In this document: piece after piece, positions 10,252-20,219 of the stretch | Position numbering within the stretch: position 1 is the stretch's first letter | How the letters are laid out: every line of letters starts with the position of its first letter | DNA from: Apium graveolens | Lineage: Eukaryota; Streptophyta; Magnoliopsida; Apiales; Apiaceae | Length of the DNA: 64,000 nt | Direction of reading: 5' to 3' | NCBI RefSeq assembly: GCF_009905375.1 | Contig: NW_027418076.1 | Span: 42,754-106,753 of the forward strand | The notes under the pieces: model-generated | Database searches by the model: none | Told to the model about the DNA's origin: nothing | The model's input: the letters and a program-made list of their open reading frames with translations, nothing else | Program-made: the position numbers and the translations under genes

Positions 10252-12033
10252 TTATCTCTTAGGTACCCACTTAATCTTGGGTCCTGGTTGGTTAGTATCA
10301 CAAATCTTATATAAATGTCTATCTGATTTCTTAATCCACATCTGAACGATATTAACAGAAGTATTAGCAGATTTATATCTAGGAGACGATTTATAAGATG
10401 AGTTAGAAGAGTGGCCCTTGATACCACATAATCTAGATTCAGATGTAGGGTGGCCAGCTTTGCCACAATCTCGACATTTCTCATAAGGCATCTTATATTT
10501 CATAGGAGCTCGCTTATACCCTCCTTGAAATGCACGTTTCTTGATTGATTCACATCCTAAACCTCCTTTATCAAGAGAAGATTTTTGTTCTCCAAGAAGA
10601 GCATTCAAAGTTCCTTCTCCATGAAAATATTTAGCTAAATCCTTTTCAAGCTGTTCGACTTTCTGCTTTAATTCAGGAACCAGGGGATCAGTAGCACTGT
10701 CTTCTTTAACGGTTTCTGGATCAACAGATATTGACTCTTTTTTCAAGGATTCAAGGCATACATCCTTCATCTCAATTTCATTTTTGAGATATTGATTTTC
10801 TTCAGTAAGTTTTGAAACCCTTTCAAGCAAAGATTTGTTTTCAGTAACTAGGGCTTCTTCCTTCATGGGGTCATCCATTTCACTAAGAACTTCACTTAAT
10901 GCTTGCTTTAAATAAGAATTCTTTTCTTTCAACTTCTTAACTTGGACCTGCAAATTTAAAATAGATGAAGATATGTTTGAATTATACTTAATATTCTGTA
11001 CCTCATCATTGTCACTAGAGTTGTCCTCTAGTCCAGCAAAGCAAAGTTGAGCAACTTCATCATCTGAATCGATCTCCATGTCAGATTCATCATCACTCCA
11101 AGTAATTAATACCTTCTTTTTGTTCTTCAGCTTGTAGCAGTCCTTTTTGAAGTGCCCTTTCTTTCCACACTCAAAACAAGTATCCTTGCTTTGATTCGTT
11201 TTAACCTCCTTGCTCGGATTAGATTTGAAGTCTTTTTTTGGAAACTGGGACTTCATAGGTTGTTTGGAGGCATTCCGTTTGGCAAGAAATTTATGGAACT
11301 TCTTTGTTAGAAGAGCAATCTCTTCATCAGAATCGTCAGGAGACTCGTCTGCATCTGCATTAAGTGCAAGAGTTTTCTTACGAGGAGCTTCATTTTCTTC
11401 ATCATATCTGCGTAGCTGGTTTTCGAATTCTTCCAATTCACTGAACAATGTTAGAGTATCCATAGTCGAAAGCAGCGTAGAATCCTGCTGAATGGTAAAC
11501 TTTGGAGCAAACTTCTTTGGTATTGCTTTGAGGATTTTCCTATTAATCTCAGATTGAGGAATGATCCTTTCCAAAAGTGAGATAGAGTTCATCAATGTCA
11601 GAAATCTCCCTTGAGCATCTCGCACGCTTTCATCTCTTTCCAACCTGAAACCTTCATAGTCACTCATTAGCATACTTAATTTTACTTCACGTACCTTAGA
11701 CGTGCCTTCGTGGCTGACTTTGATCGTATCCCAAATCTGTTTGACAGTATTACATGCCGATACTTTTCTTAATTCTGTAGCTACCATGCCATTGAGAAGG
11801 GAGTTCATCGCTTTAGCATTGGAGTTCATTGCATTCACTTCTTCAGGAGAAAGATCCTTGAGAGATTTTGGCTTCCCTTCTTTCATAGGAATTGTGAAAC
11901 TATTTTCTACAGCATCCCATTCGAAAGCATCACGCTGGAGAAAGATCTTCATCCTAAACTTCCAATTATTGTAGTTTTCAGCACCATGAAGCAGTGGTGG
12001 ATAATTGTTTGAATACCTATCTGGTTGAGCCAT
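10252..12033 (-). CDS. Sirevirus gag, 593 codons
   Basis: Structural protein of the virus-like particle. The frame is intact from ATG to TAA. Residues about 1-60 hold the copia gag start (FDG/HGAENYNNWKFRMKIFL-like), and about 70-210 resemble the UBN2/gag-polypeptide domain. A clean CCHC zinc knuckle lies at about 286-299 (CFECGKKGHFKKDC). Residues about 355-465 look like a coiled coil rich in Glu, Lys and Leu. A second, weaker knuckle at about 520-536 (CRDCGKAGHPTSESRLC) has stretched spacing. The start lies about 60 bp after the 5' LTR, and the primer binding site is between them. The length is large for a copia gag but fits Sireviruses. Confidence 0.92.
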   Translation of the reverse strand: MAQPDRYSNNYPPLLHGAENYNNWKFRMKIFLQRDAFEWDAVENSFTIPMKEGKPKSLKDLSPEEVNAMNSNAKAMNSLLNGMVATELRKVSACNTVKQIWDTIKVSHEGTSKVREVKLSMLMSDYEGFRLERDESVRDAQGRFLTLMNSISLLERIIPQSEINRKILKAIPKKFAPKFTIQQDSTLLSTMDTLTLFSELEEFENQLRRYDEENEAPRKKTLALNADADESPDDSDEEIALLTKKFHKFLAKRNASKQPMKSQFPKKDFKSNPSKEVKTNQSKDTCFECGKKGHFKKDCYKLKNKKKVLITWSDDESDMEIDSDDEVAQLCFAGLEDNSSDNDEVQNIKYNSNISSSILNLQVQVKKLKEKNSYLKQALSEVLSEMDDPMKEEALVTENKSLLERVSKLTEENQYLKNEIEMKDVCLESLKKESISVDPETVKEDSATDPLVPELKQKVEQLEKDLAKYFHGEGTLNALLGEQKSSLDKGGLGCESIKKRAFQGGYKRAPMKYKMPYEKCRDCGKAGHPTSESRLCGIKGHSSNSSYKSSPRYKSANTSVNIVQMWIKKSDRHLYKICDTNQPGPKIKWVPKR

Positions 12034-12078
12034 GGATCGCTAGCAAAATAAACACTAAAAAGAGAATTAAATGCACCT

Positions 12079-12090
12079 GCTCTGATACCA
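12079..12090 (-). other. Primer binding site (tRNA-iMet type)
   Basis: TGGTATCAGAGC on the minus strand, two bases after the 5' LTR. It is the usual copia primer binding site, complementary to the 3' end of initiator tRNA-Met. Confidence 0.9.
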
Positions 12091-12092
12091 AA

Positions 12093-13072
12093 TGAAATTC
12101 GATGGCTCGATAGATAATATAATATTCTAACTGTCAAGGAAAATGGGACAGTCTCGTATGCAAATGGGACAGTCCCTTTACAAATGAGACAGGGTATGGG
12201 GCAGTCTTTTTAAACTGCAGAAAGTAAATTACTGAAATATAAATGCAGTAATAGAGAAATTAAAAAATGCAGAACACCAAGAGTTTTCACTTGGTTCAGC
12301 CCCTACACCTGGTCTATGGCCTACATCCAAGTCCCCATGCCAACTAGCATAGATAATGTATTATATCCACTTAAAAACAAAGTACTTACAAACTTTCCTT
12401 GATTACAAACTTGGCCCACTTGAAAGAAACATTTCCCTAGCACACAGCTACCTAGCACAAAGCTACTTGGCCTTCCTGTTGTAATCAACCTCCCACAAGC
12501 CAGGACAAGTGATATAATACACGATTCAAATACAATAATATAATGTGAAAGTTTACAACTCAAATTCGGTTTCTTGTTTTCTGGATATGAATATCTCGGG
12601 TATGGAACAAGAAAATGATTTCAGATGATGGAATATTCTCGTGAAAGCGTAAGTTACAAATCTGAAATGAAGAGTTGTATTTATAAGCAAAGTTCTAACA
12701 GATTTATTTTCAAACACAAGATAAGGTTGGAAGATAAGTTTGTTTGAAAATATATTGAATGAATCTCTGAAACTAATCTGTTAGTACGTTTGAAAGAGAT
12801 AAATCAAGTGGAGATAAGGCTTGAGAAATTTAAACTTGATTTATAAGATAGGGTTTGAATAATTCAAACTTGGCTTATAAGATAGGGTTTGTTTGAAATA
12901 AGTTAGAGAGATAATTATCCAGTCAAACAAGATATACATAAAACCCTAACCCTTATCTAAACCTGAGATAGCTTCCTGAAATAATTCCAGCGAACTGCAA
13001 TGCTAGAAACTCCGTTACTTCCATTCTGTTTATCTGCATTCTGGAGATCATCATAAACCTGAACATCTAACA
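12093..13072 (-). repeat. 5' LTR of the Sirevirus element
   Basis: TG...CA ends on the minus strand. It should carry the element's promoter, but I cannot place a TATA box with confidence because the whole LTR is AT-rich. It differs from the 3' LTR by scattered substitutions and small indels. Confidence 0.92.
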
Positions 13073-13077
13073 ACATA
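13073..13077. repeat. Target site duplication ACATA (right)
   Basis: Pairs with 3440-3444. Confidence 0.93.
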
Positions 13078-13207
13078 AAATATAACTGTTATCAAAATTT
13101 AATTCTCTACAAGATATCATGTGTTAGTACAATAAAATGCTTTAGAGGGAATTTAAGTTACAAAAATGTAACCTCACTTTCATGATTTCATATACTAGCC
13201 ACAAAAC
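13078..13207. repeat. Rest of segment P, cut by a deletion
   Basis: Continues P after the Sirevirus and matches 41425-41545. At 13207 it passes into Q with segment R missing; in the paralogue at 41545 R follows instead. Confidence 0.7.
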
Positions 13208-16039
13208 GATTACAATTTAACAAAAAAAGATAATAATTCTAAAGAGTAATCAATAAATTTAACAAATATTTTTATTTTTTAAAAGAGAGAGAAGATAGAT
13301 CATTCAAATAAGAAGGTAAGCAAAGAGTACAAAAAGGTGTCTATTTATAAATTTGACTAACAAGATAAATAAGGAAAATTTAAAATCTAAACAGCCCTAT
13401 AAAATGATTATGAATTGGTACTCATAATTTCAAACATTAAAAACAAAGTAAAGAGATTCATATGAAGAGGTGTAAATGGTATAAAAGAATAATAAGTTGC
13501 CAATGGATGAATAGGGAAAAAAGAGATAATTTTAACATTAGGAAAGAGGAGAAGAATTCAGATCAGGAGATACACACAAAAAAGTTTAACTAAAAGGGTA
13601 ACAATTAATAATTCTATGCACCATTACCTTGAAAAAATATATAATGATTAAAATAGAGAGGGTAAAGAATAAGAAATTACTAATCAAGAACTAAAAACAT
13701 ATGGGCAATATCTGCAACAATTGTACCCCTTTGTATAAGAAGCTAAAGAACAAATTAATAATTATATGTTAGGGGAACGTTTCACCATCTGCCTCATCAA
13801 ACCCTAAAAAAAGCTCTCTCAACCTCTTTTTTTTTCTAGCAGCGGTTCGGGGCTTCGATCGGTTTTCACCGGTGGAAAGCCCCAAATCATCTATTTTCCC
13901 TACTTTGTTCGTATTTTTCAATAATACTCCTCCCCGGGTAAGGATTTTCATCGTTTAAGATTGTATTTTTGTTTGATAAAATCTTTGTTGGGTGAGATTT
14001 GTTCCCAATTTATTTGGGTTTTGTTTATTCTCTCCTTGTGAGAGCTTGGTGTGTTTTTTGGTGTGTTTTGGTGTGATTCGATTTTCAGAGGTTTGATTCA
14101 GTGATAAAGATTTATATGGGATTGCAATTACTATCGATAGCTCAAACTGGTTTTGGTGAAGGCGATGCATGTGTATATATCAATTTTAACAAATCGCTTG
14201 ATTGTGTCTTCATAAAGACTAAATTAATCAGCCATATGATCTGTTTTATGTTTGTTCGACTTGATTATTCTTCTAGATGCTGTATGGATTTTCATTATTG
14301 AATTAATTCTGATTTTTTTTCAAAAAATAATTATATGTTAGGGGAGAAGTTAGCCAAATATACTGGTGAACCATATCCATGATCACATGTAGTTTATACA
14401 ACTTAGATAAGCTATTAGTAAACTTGAACAAATGTAATATTTACTCACCATAGAAATGATAGTAAGATTTATTAATAAATAAAAATACATACTATTATTA
14501 TTTCACATTTTTATAAATACCTTACAAAACTATAACTTTATTTGCATAACTAATTAATAGAAGTTACATGTGTGCTGCTTTATAAAGAAAAGCCATTATC
14601 ACATCTAATTTAAAATATCTAACCAATACATGAATACATGACTAATAATTTAGTTAACTAATAGTGTAATACACACATTTTTTTATAGAGACTTGTCAAT
14701 AAATTTCTGGCATTTATCCATTTGAGTCAACTATTAATGGTAATTTGTTATTATGCATCTCATAGTTATATTATATTTAAATTATTATTATATAACCAAA
14801 TTCAATAATTAATAATTTTTTCATAAATATATTCGGTCTCAGCTAGTAACCTTGTTATTTGAGTACTCTAGTTAGATACCCTTTTGTAACAACATTAAAA
14901 ACAAGAAATTGTCTCATAAAATAATTTTTGTGGTTTGTATTGTACAATCAAAATTAACTTTGAAATTTTTGTTTGTTTTTATATAATAGTCTTTTTTTTC
15001 ACTTTATCTCGTATTTGTATAGTAACTTTAATATATGTTATGTATTTCTATCTCATGTTATATTATATTATATAGTTATGTTGTGTCTACATTTTATTTT
15101 TATATATAGTTTTTTGTAATTTTATGTATTCTCTTTTTATAAATATAATTTAAAATGAGTTTTATAAATTTTAATTATTTTTTTGTGTAAAATAATTTTT
15201 TTTATATAATTTTATTATGTGTGGTTAAAAACATTTTTAGAATGTTGTCACATGTTCTACAATTTTGTATTCTAAAATTTCCTATATTTTGTAATTTTTA
15301 TTAAATAATATAAAAAAATTATGTCTCATCCATTTTTATGTGTGATTTATGTATTTTTTGTGTTTTTTTATTAACAATGTTCTATAACTTTTTTAGGTTT
15401 TTCAATTTTTTGTACTGTATTGTATATTTTATGTGTTCCTAAATTAATTTTTAGTTAATATGTGTTCTCTAAAAAAGTAAAACTAATGTCATAATTGTGT
15501 AGGTGTCATATGTAGACTTAAAAAGGGGGTTGTACGTAAACTTTGTGATTGTAGGCATATATAGTTAAGAGAACATGAGAAATCTTAGAGCACTCCTTTT
15601 ATTCTAATGGCTTAAATACATATGTATATTTATATATCTAACTTATTATTATATATTTGATCATAAATACATATATATTTTCAACAAAAAATTTTAGTAC
15701 AAATGATTTAGACCATTCATTTTATCATTCATTCATTCATAATTTTGTATTAATTATGTACACATGCATACAAAAATTAATACATATATATTCATATATA
15801 ATTACACACATACAATTCATGCATATATAATAATTTTATTAAGTGGTTAACCTTTTTTGGTGTCTTTAACTTAAGTTTAAAATTTAAAAACGAGAATATA
15901 TACATTATAAATATCAAAGTAGTAATTTAAACAAATGAATAACACATGATAATTAAAAATAAATGTCCATATTCTATAATTTTTAATTTCACTTAAACCT
16001 CACAAAGATACTTAATTTAATTATATTTATGTTTGAGTA
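13208..16039. repeat. Segment Q, AT-rich non-coding repeat
   Basis: Matches 26976-29276 and 47016-49244. It is very AT-rich and has no supported gene; short hydrophobic frames inside it are chance translations of T-runs. It holds the 549-bp insertion at 13777-14325. It ends at the L insertion site. Confidence 0.75.
13757..14345. mobile_element. 549-bp insertion with 20-bp target duplication
   Basis: The insert (13777-14325) is flanked by two copies of AATAATTATATGTTAGGGGA. Paralogues at 27520 and 47565 show the site without it. Long direct repeats and a T-run plus A-run at the right end suggest L1-driven retroposition. The first 180 bp are GC-richer than the surroundings and read like the start of a plant gene: AAACCCTAAAAAAAGCTCTC, a pyrimidine stretch, then CCCCGGGTAAGG, which looks like a 5' splice site. 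On the minus strand a 60-codon basic frame spans the same part. It could be a SINE-like element, a LINE piece or a captured gene leader; I cannot decide. Confidence 0.65.
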
Positions 16040-16805
16040 TGAAATACCCCGACTTTTTTAGACAATAAATTATATTTAAATATCAAACTAAAACTACAAA
16101 TTTTATTCATGCTTTGAATAAGTCTCAAATAAGCATAGACAATTTTTTAATCCCAAACATAAATAGCATTATATAGCAAATCTTGAGAGAGTTCCAATAT
16201 AAACATAATCACTAAAATATTATTGCTAGTCCTTGTCCCAAAAGCTTGGTATCACAAAATTTTGTAAGTAATTAACCAAAGAGCCCAGCAAGAAACAACT
16301 CGGGCCATAAATACCTGCTAGACAGTTTTATAATTTCCCTTACTAACGTATCATAAGTGTGTGCCCTGGCACTCTCTAAGTATAAAAAAACTACTTCCCA
16401 AACTATATGCACAAAAATATTTTAAAGATTTTAAAATAAAGTAAAGTTTTAAGAGTTAACTTACCTCAGTGACTTCAATGAATCCAAATATAATGCCAAA
16501 TAATCACAATTTAAATAGATGAAGCAAAATATAATTAATATATAATACCAATTATTTTAAAAATGACATGTATATAAGACGAGGCATAGTAACTGTGTCC
16601 ACACATATATTCTCATTGCAAAGGTCACTAATGATAAAATTATACAACCCTTATACTAAATGTTCATGCGGACATTAAGGGAAAAATAAATAAATAAAAC
16701 ATGTAAGTAAACTTCCTAGACTAATAAATATTAGCATATATTATGTATACAAAAAAATATATAACTTATCAAAAACACAATATTTGCATAATCACATTAT
16801 TCCTA

Positions 16806-16828
16806 AAATATAATAATAATAATTATAA

Positions 16829-16859
<31 letters not shown>

Positions 16860-16896
16860 AATAATAGGAATAATAATAATAATAATAATAATAATA
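16806..16896. repeat. (TAA)n microsatellite in L LTR
   Basis: Imperfect TAA repeats inside the left LTR. The matching array in the right LTR is at 19078-19128, so the array was probably inside the LTR when the element moved. Confidence 0.9.
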
Positions 16897-18070
16897 CATG
16901 AGGGACAAGTGCATAAATCATTTAGTGAGAGAGGAAAGGTGTAAAGTATCTTAACAACATATATATCACTCGAGAAAATTCATTTATTAATAATATGAAA
17001 ATACTATTTTTAATTATTTATAACATAAAAAATATGATTATACATTTGTAAAAAGAATTTTCTTACCTTGCATAAAATGTAATTACACACAAATATTTAT
17101 GTACAAAATACTATGACATAACTCATGTGAAATTAATAACTAAAATTTGTTGATGTGATTACATTAGAAAATAATTACCAAAACTAGCACATATATAACA
17201 AAACTTATAAACACCTATAAAATAACAAGTAAAATAAGGTGTTTAATGGTAGGTATGTAGGCAAGGCCTTTAACTATGGCACATAGACTTAAATAGCATG
17301 GAAAGAAATTAGCAGTGTCAAAACATATATATATTCATATGGAGCACTTAATTGTATATACAAGTCAGAGAGTGAAAATACATGTAATATTATAAAATAT
17401 AGAATGAAGTAGAACCTACCTAGTAGGAGACTCACTGTACAAAGAGAAAAATGAAATTAGTAAGGATTATATAGAACTATTGGTTGAACTTATTTCCTAA
17501 TTTACTCTTCCTGTACACTGCATGTACTCACCCGGTATTTGAAATTCATACCCACTTTCAGTGAACACGTCTTATGAGCACTCCTACCTTTTACCCACTA
17601 ATAACAACAAACATAAAAATTAAAACAAAAAATAATTATTATTTTTAAATGTAATTATTTTAATTTTCAAAATATATAACTCTGTCAAATAAATTTTATA
17701 ATTTACAAGAACAATTAATAACAATATATAAAATACAAAATATTTTAATATAAAAATCTTCGATATTACTTTCTACCCACCTTAAAAAAAATTTGGTCCC
17801 AAAATTTAAACATACAAAATATATTTAAATATACCAAAAATATTTTAGTGTCAAGAAACACAAACCAAAAATAGAAGTAGTTTTTTTATAACACACTCAA
17901 CTAAACTCACACTCCAGCGCATGCTCATACCTCATAACTTAGGTCTAGCCTCACTACTCACAGGTCAAGCCTCAATACTCACATGTTACCTCATATCTTA
18001 GGTCAAGCCTCAATAATCACATGTCAAGCCCAGTCTACAGTAAGGTAACCTAGGCTCTCAATACCATCTA

Positions 18071-18085
18071 GGCTCTGAATACCAA
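18071..18085 (-). other. Primer binding site-like word of L
   Basis: TTGGTATTCAGAGCC on the minus strand resembles TTGGTATCAGAGCC with one extra T. The same variant stands at 31360-31374 and, with one change, at 51193-51207. A second near-copy (TGGTATTGAGAGCC) lies just downstream. Confidence 0.6.
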
Positions 18086-19077
18086 TTCTAATACCCGGGC
18101 TTTTTTTAAACAATAAATTATACTTAAATATCAAACTAAAACTACAAATTTTATTAATGCTAAAAAATAGGCCTCAAATAAGCCTACACAATTTTTTATT
18201 TCCAAACATAAATAGCATTATATAGCAAATTTTGAGAAACGCGTCTCCAATACAAACATGATCGCTAAAACATTATTCCAAAGCAAGCTAAAATCAAGTC
18301 CACCTTTAAGATGTGCCAAAAGCTAAGCACCTGAAAGTAATGACCCAAAGAGCCCAACAATAAAATAATTCTACACTAGTGGATCAAGTATCTTAATTTT
18401 ATAAAACCAAAATTATTATCCGAAAATCCATATGACATAAAATATAACTTAATTCTACAGCTGGCTAAGGCCACAAATACTTGGTGACACATCAAAAGTT
18501 CATAATTTGTGTCAATAATGGGCGGCTTACTAAGGTGTTATAGGTTTGTGGGCTCCCAAAAGCATCATAATTAGCACTCCCTAATTACGTATCAAAGACT
18601 AGTTCCCCAACTATAAGCAAATAATTGGTTCACAAGTCATTGGTTCACAAGTCAGAGGGAATTCTTGTATGTAAAACACTTACTTGATCCATAAATTTTT
18701 AAATAAAAATAGTGCAAAAATATTTTAAATATTTTAAAATAAAGTAAAGTATGAAGAGTTAAGTTACCTCAGTCACTTCAATGAATCCAAATATAAGTGC
18801 CAAATAAATCCTATTTTAAATAGATGGAACAAAATATAACTAATATATAATACCAACTATTTTAAAAATGACATTTACATAAGATGAGGGCATAGTCAGT
18901 GTGTCCCCACATATTCTAAGTGCAAAGGTAAGCTAATAATAAAATTATACAACAATTATGCTAAGTGTTCATGCACACAACAAGGGAAAAATAAATAAAT
19001 CATGTAAGTAAATTATGTACACAAAAAATTATATTACTTATAAAAAACACAATAATTTCATAATCACATTATTCCTC

Positions 19078-19129
<52 letters not shown>

Positions 19130-19737
19130 GTACATGTGGGATAAGTGCATAAATCATTTAGTGGGAGAGAAACGGTGTAAAGTATCTTAACAACAAGTAT
19201 ACCATGTGATTTCTAGTCTAAAACTAATTCCAGCAAATTCAAATTTTCTCAATATGCAAAAACTATTTTTAATTATTTATAACATAAAAATATGAATGTA
19301 CATTTGTAAAAAGAACTATCTCATGTTTACCTTGCATAAAATATAATTACACACAAATATTTACTTACAAAATACTATGACATAACTCATGTGAAATTAA
19401 TAACTAAAATTTGTTGATGTGATTACATTAGAAAATAATTATCAAAATTAGATAGATAAAAAAACTCATAAACACCTATAAAATTACAATAAAATAAGAT
19501 ATTTAATGATAGCTATGTAGGCAAGGCCTTTAACCATGGCACATACACTTAAATAGCATGGAAAGAAATCAGGAGTGTCAAAACATATATACATGATACA
19601 GGGGAGCATTTAATTGTATATACAAGTCACATAGTAAAACATGCATGTAATATTATAAAATATAGAATGAAGAAGAACGGACCTAGTAGGAGGGTCAGTG
19701 TACAAAGAGAAAAAATACTAGTAAGGATTATATAGAA

Positions 19738-20219
19738 GAGAAAACGTGGCATGAGGGCAATCTTAAGTTTGTCCCCTAAGGTTATAAAAATACGACGTCA
19801 ATATATACATATGTTTCATCAATTAATTCATAAACACGTCTCTAACCTCAAGTCCCTCCCTCCCTCAAAATCCAAAACCGTACTCCCTTAAAATCCAAAT
19901 TCACCAGTCATGTCTTAGTCCAATCCAAAAATTAGGATTTTTACATTAAATCAATGGAGAACGATGAACATAGTCGGTGTATGTACGAGCTTGAGGAAAA
20001 ATAGCAGTTATCAGATTATGAAGATTATGAAGATGAATCACACAACTCTATTCAGGAACCAGATTCTATCACGCATGAAGGCTGTCATGTTAATACATAA
20101 GTGCCTCAAATTGGCATGGAATTTCTTACTAGTGAAGTAGCTTACGATTTTTAAAAGATTTTTTCTTTGAAACAAGGATTTGCTACACGAAAATATTCAT
20201 CTACTAAATTCAAAGATAG
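19738..20219 (+). pseudogene. MULE 5' remnant
   Basis: Starts with the left inverted repeat GAGAAAACGTGGC, preceded by the 9-bp duplication TATATAGAA (19729-19737). It holds the leader and the transposase start (ATG at about 19952) with the acidic N-terminus, a TAG early on, and the shared TAA about 49 codons in. It is cut within the FAR1 DNA-binding domain, at the words AAAGAGATATT, which join to segment R. About 3 kb of MULE and all of P are absent at this join. Confidence 0.82.

Larger units (their letters stand above)
3445..13072 (-). mobile_element. Ty1/copia retrotransposon, Sirevirus type, 9.6 kb
   Basis: A complete-length element on the minus strand, bounded by two LTRs of 984 and 980 bp and a 5-bp duplication ACATA. 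Order along the element: 5' LTR, tRNA-Met-type primer binding site, gag, protease, integrase, reverse transcriptase, RNase H, a non-coding gap, a third long frame, polypurine tracts, 3' LTR. Protease-integrase-RT-RNase H order is that of Ty1/copia. A long gag with zinc knuckle, an extra frame after RNase H and more than one polypurine tract are known features of the Sirevirus (SIRE/Maximus) lineage. Pol is broken in at least four places, so this copy cannot be autonomous. The LTRs differ by a few percent by eye, so the insertion is fairly recent. Confidence 0.93.
16040..19737 (-). mobile_element. Non-autonomous LTR element L, copy 1 (right LTR cut)
   Basis: Left LTR 16040-17770, internal region 17771-18086, right LTR from 18087. 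The internal region holds only a polypurine tract next to the left LTR (minus-strand TTAAGGTGGGTAG-type) and a primer-site-like word next to the right LTR. No gag or pol is present. The MULE interrupts the right LTR at 19738, and the remainder is lost by the deletion at 20219. The left flank reads GAGTA, a one-base variant of the GAATA duplication. The LTR ends (TGTAATATC...GGGGTATT.CA on the minus strand) recall plant Ty3/gypsy LTRs. This is an inference from ends and structure, since there is no coding part to prove the family. Confidence 0.78.

Noticed and set aside
13801..13951. Promoter and first exon of a resident gene
   Set aside because: The stretch is inside a 549-bp insertion with target duplication, and no gene follows it.
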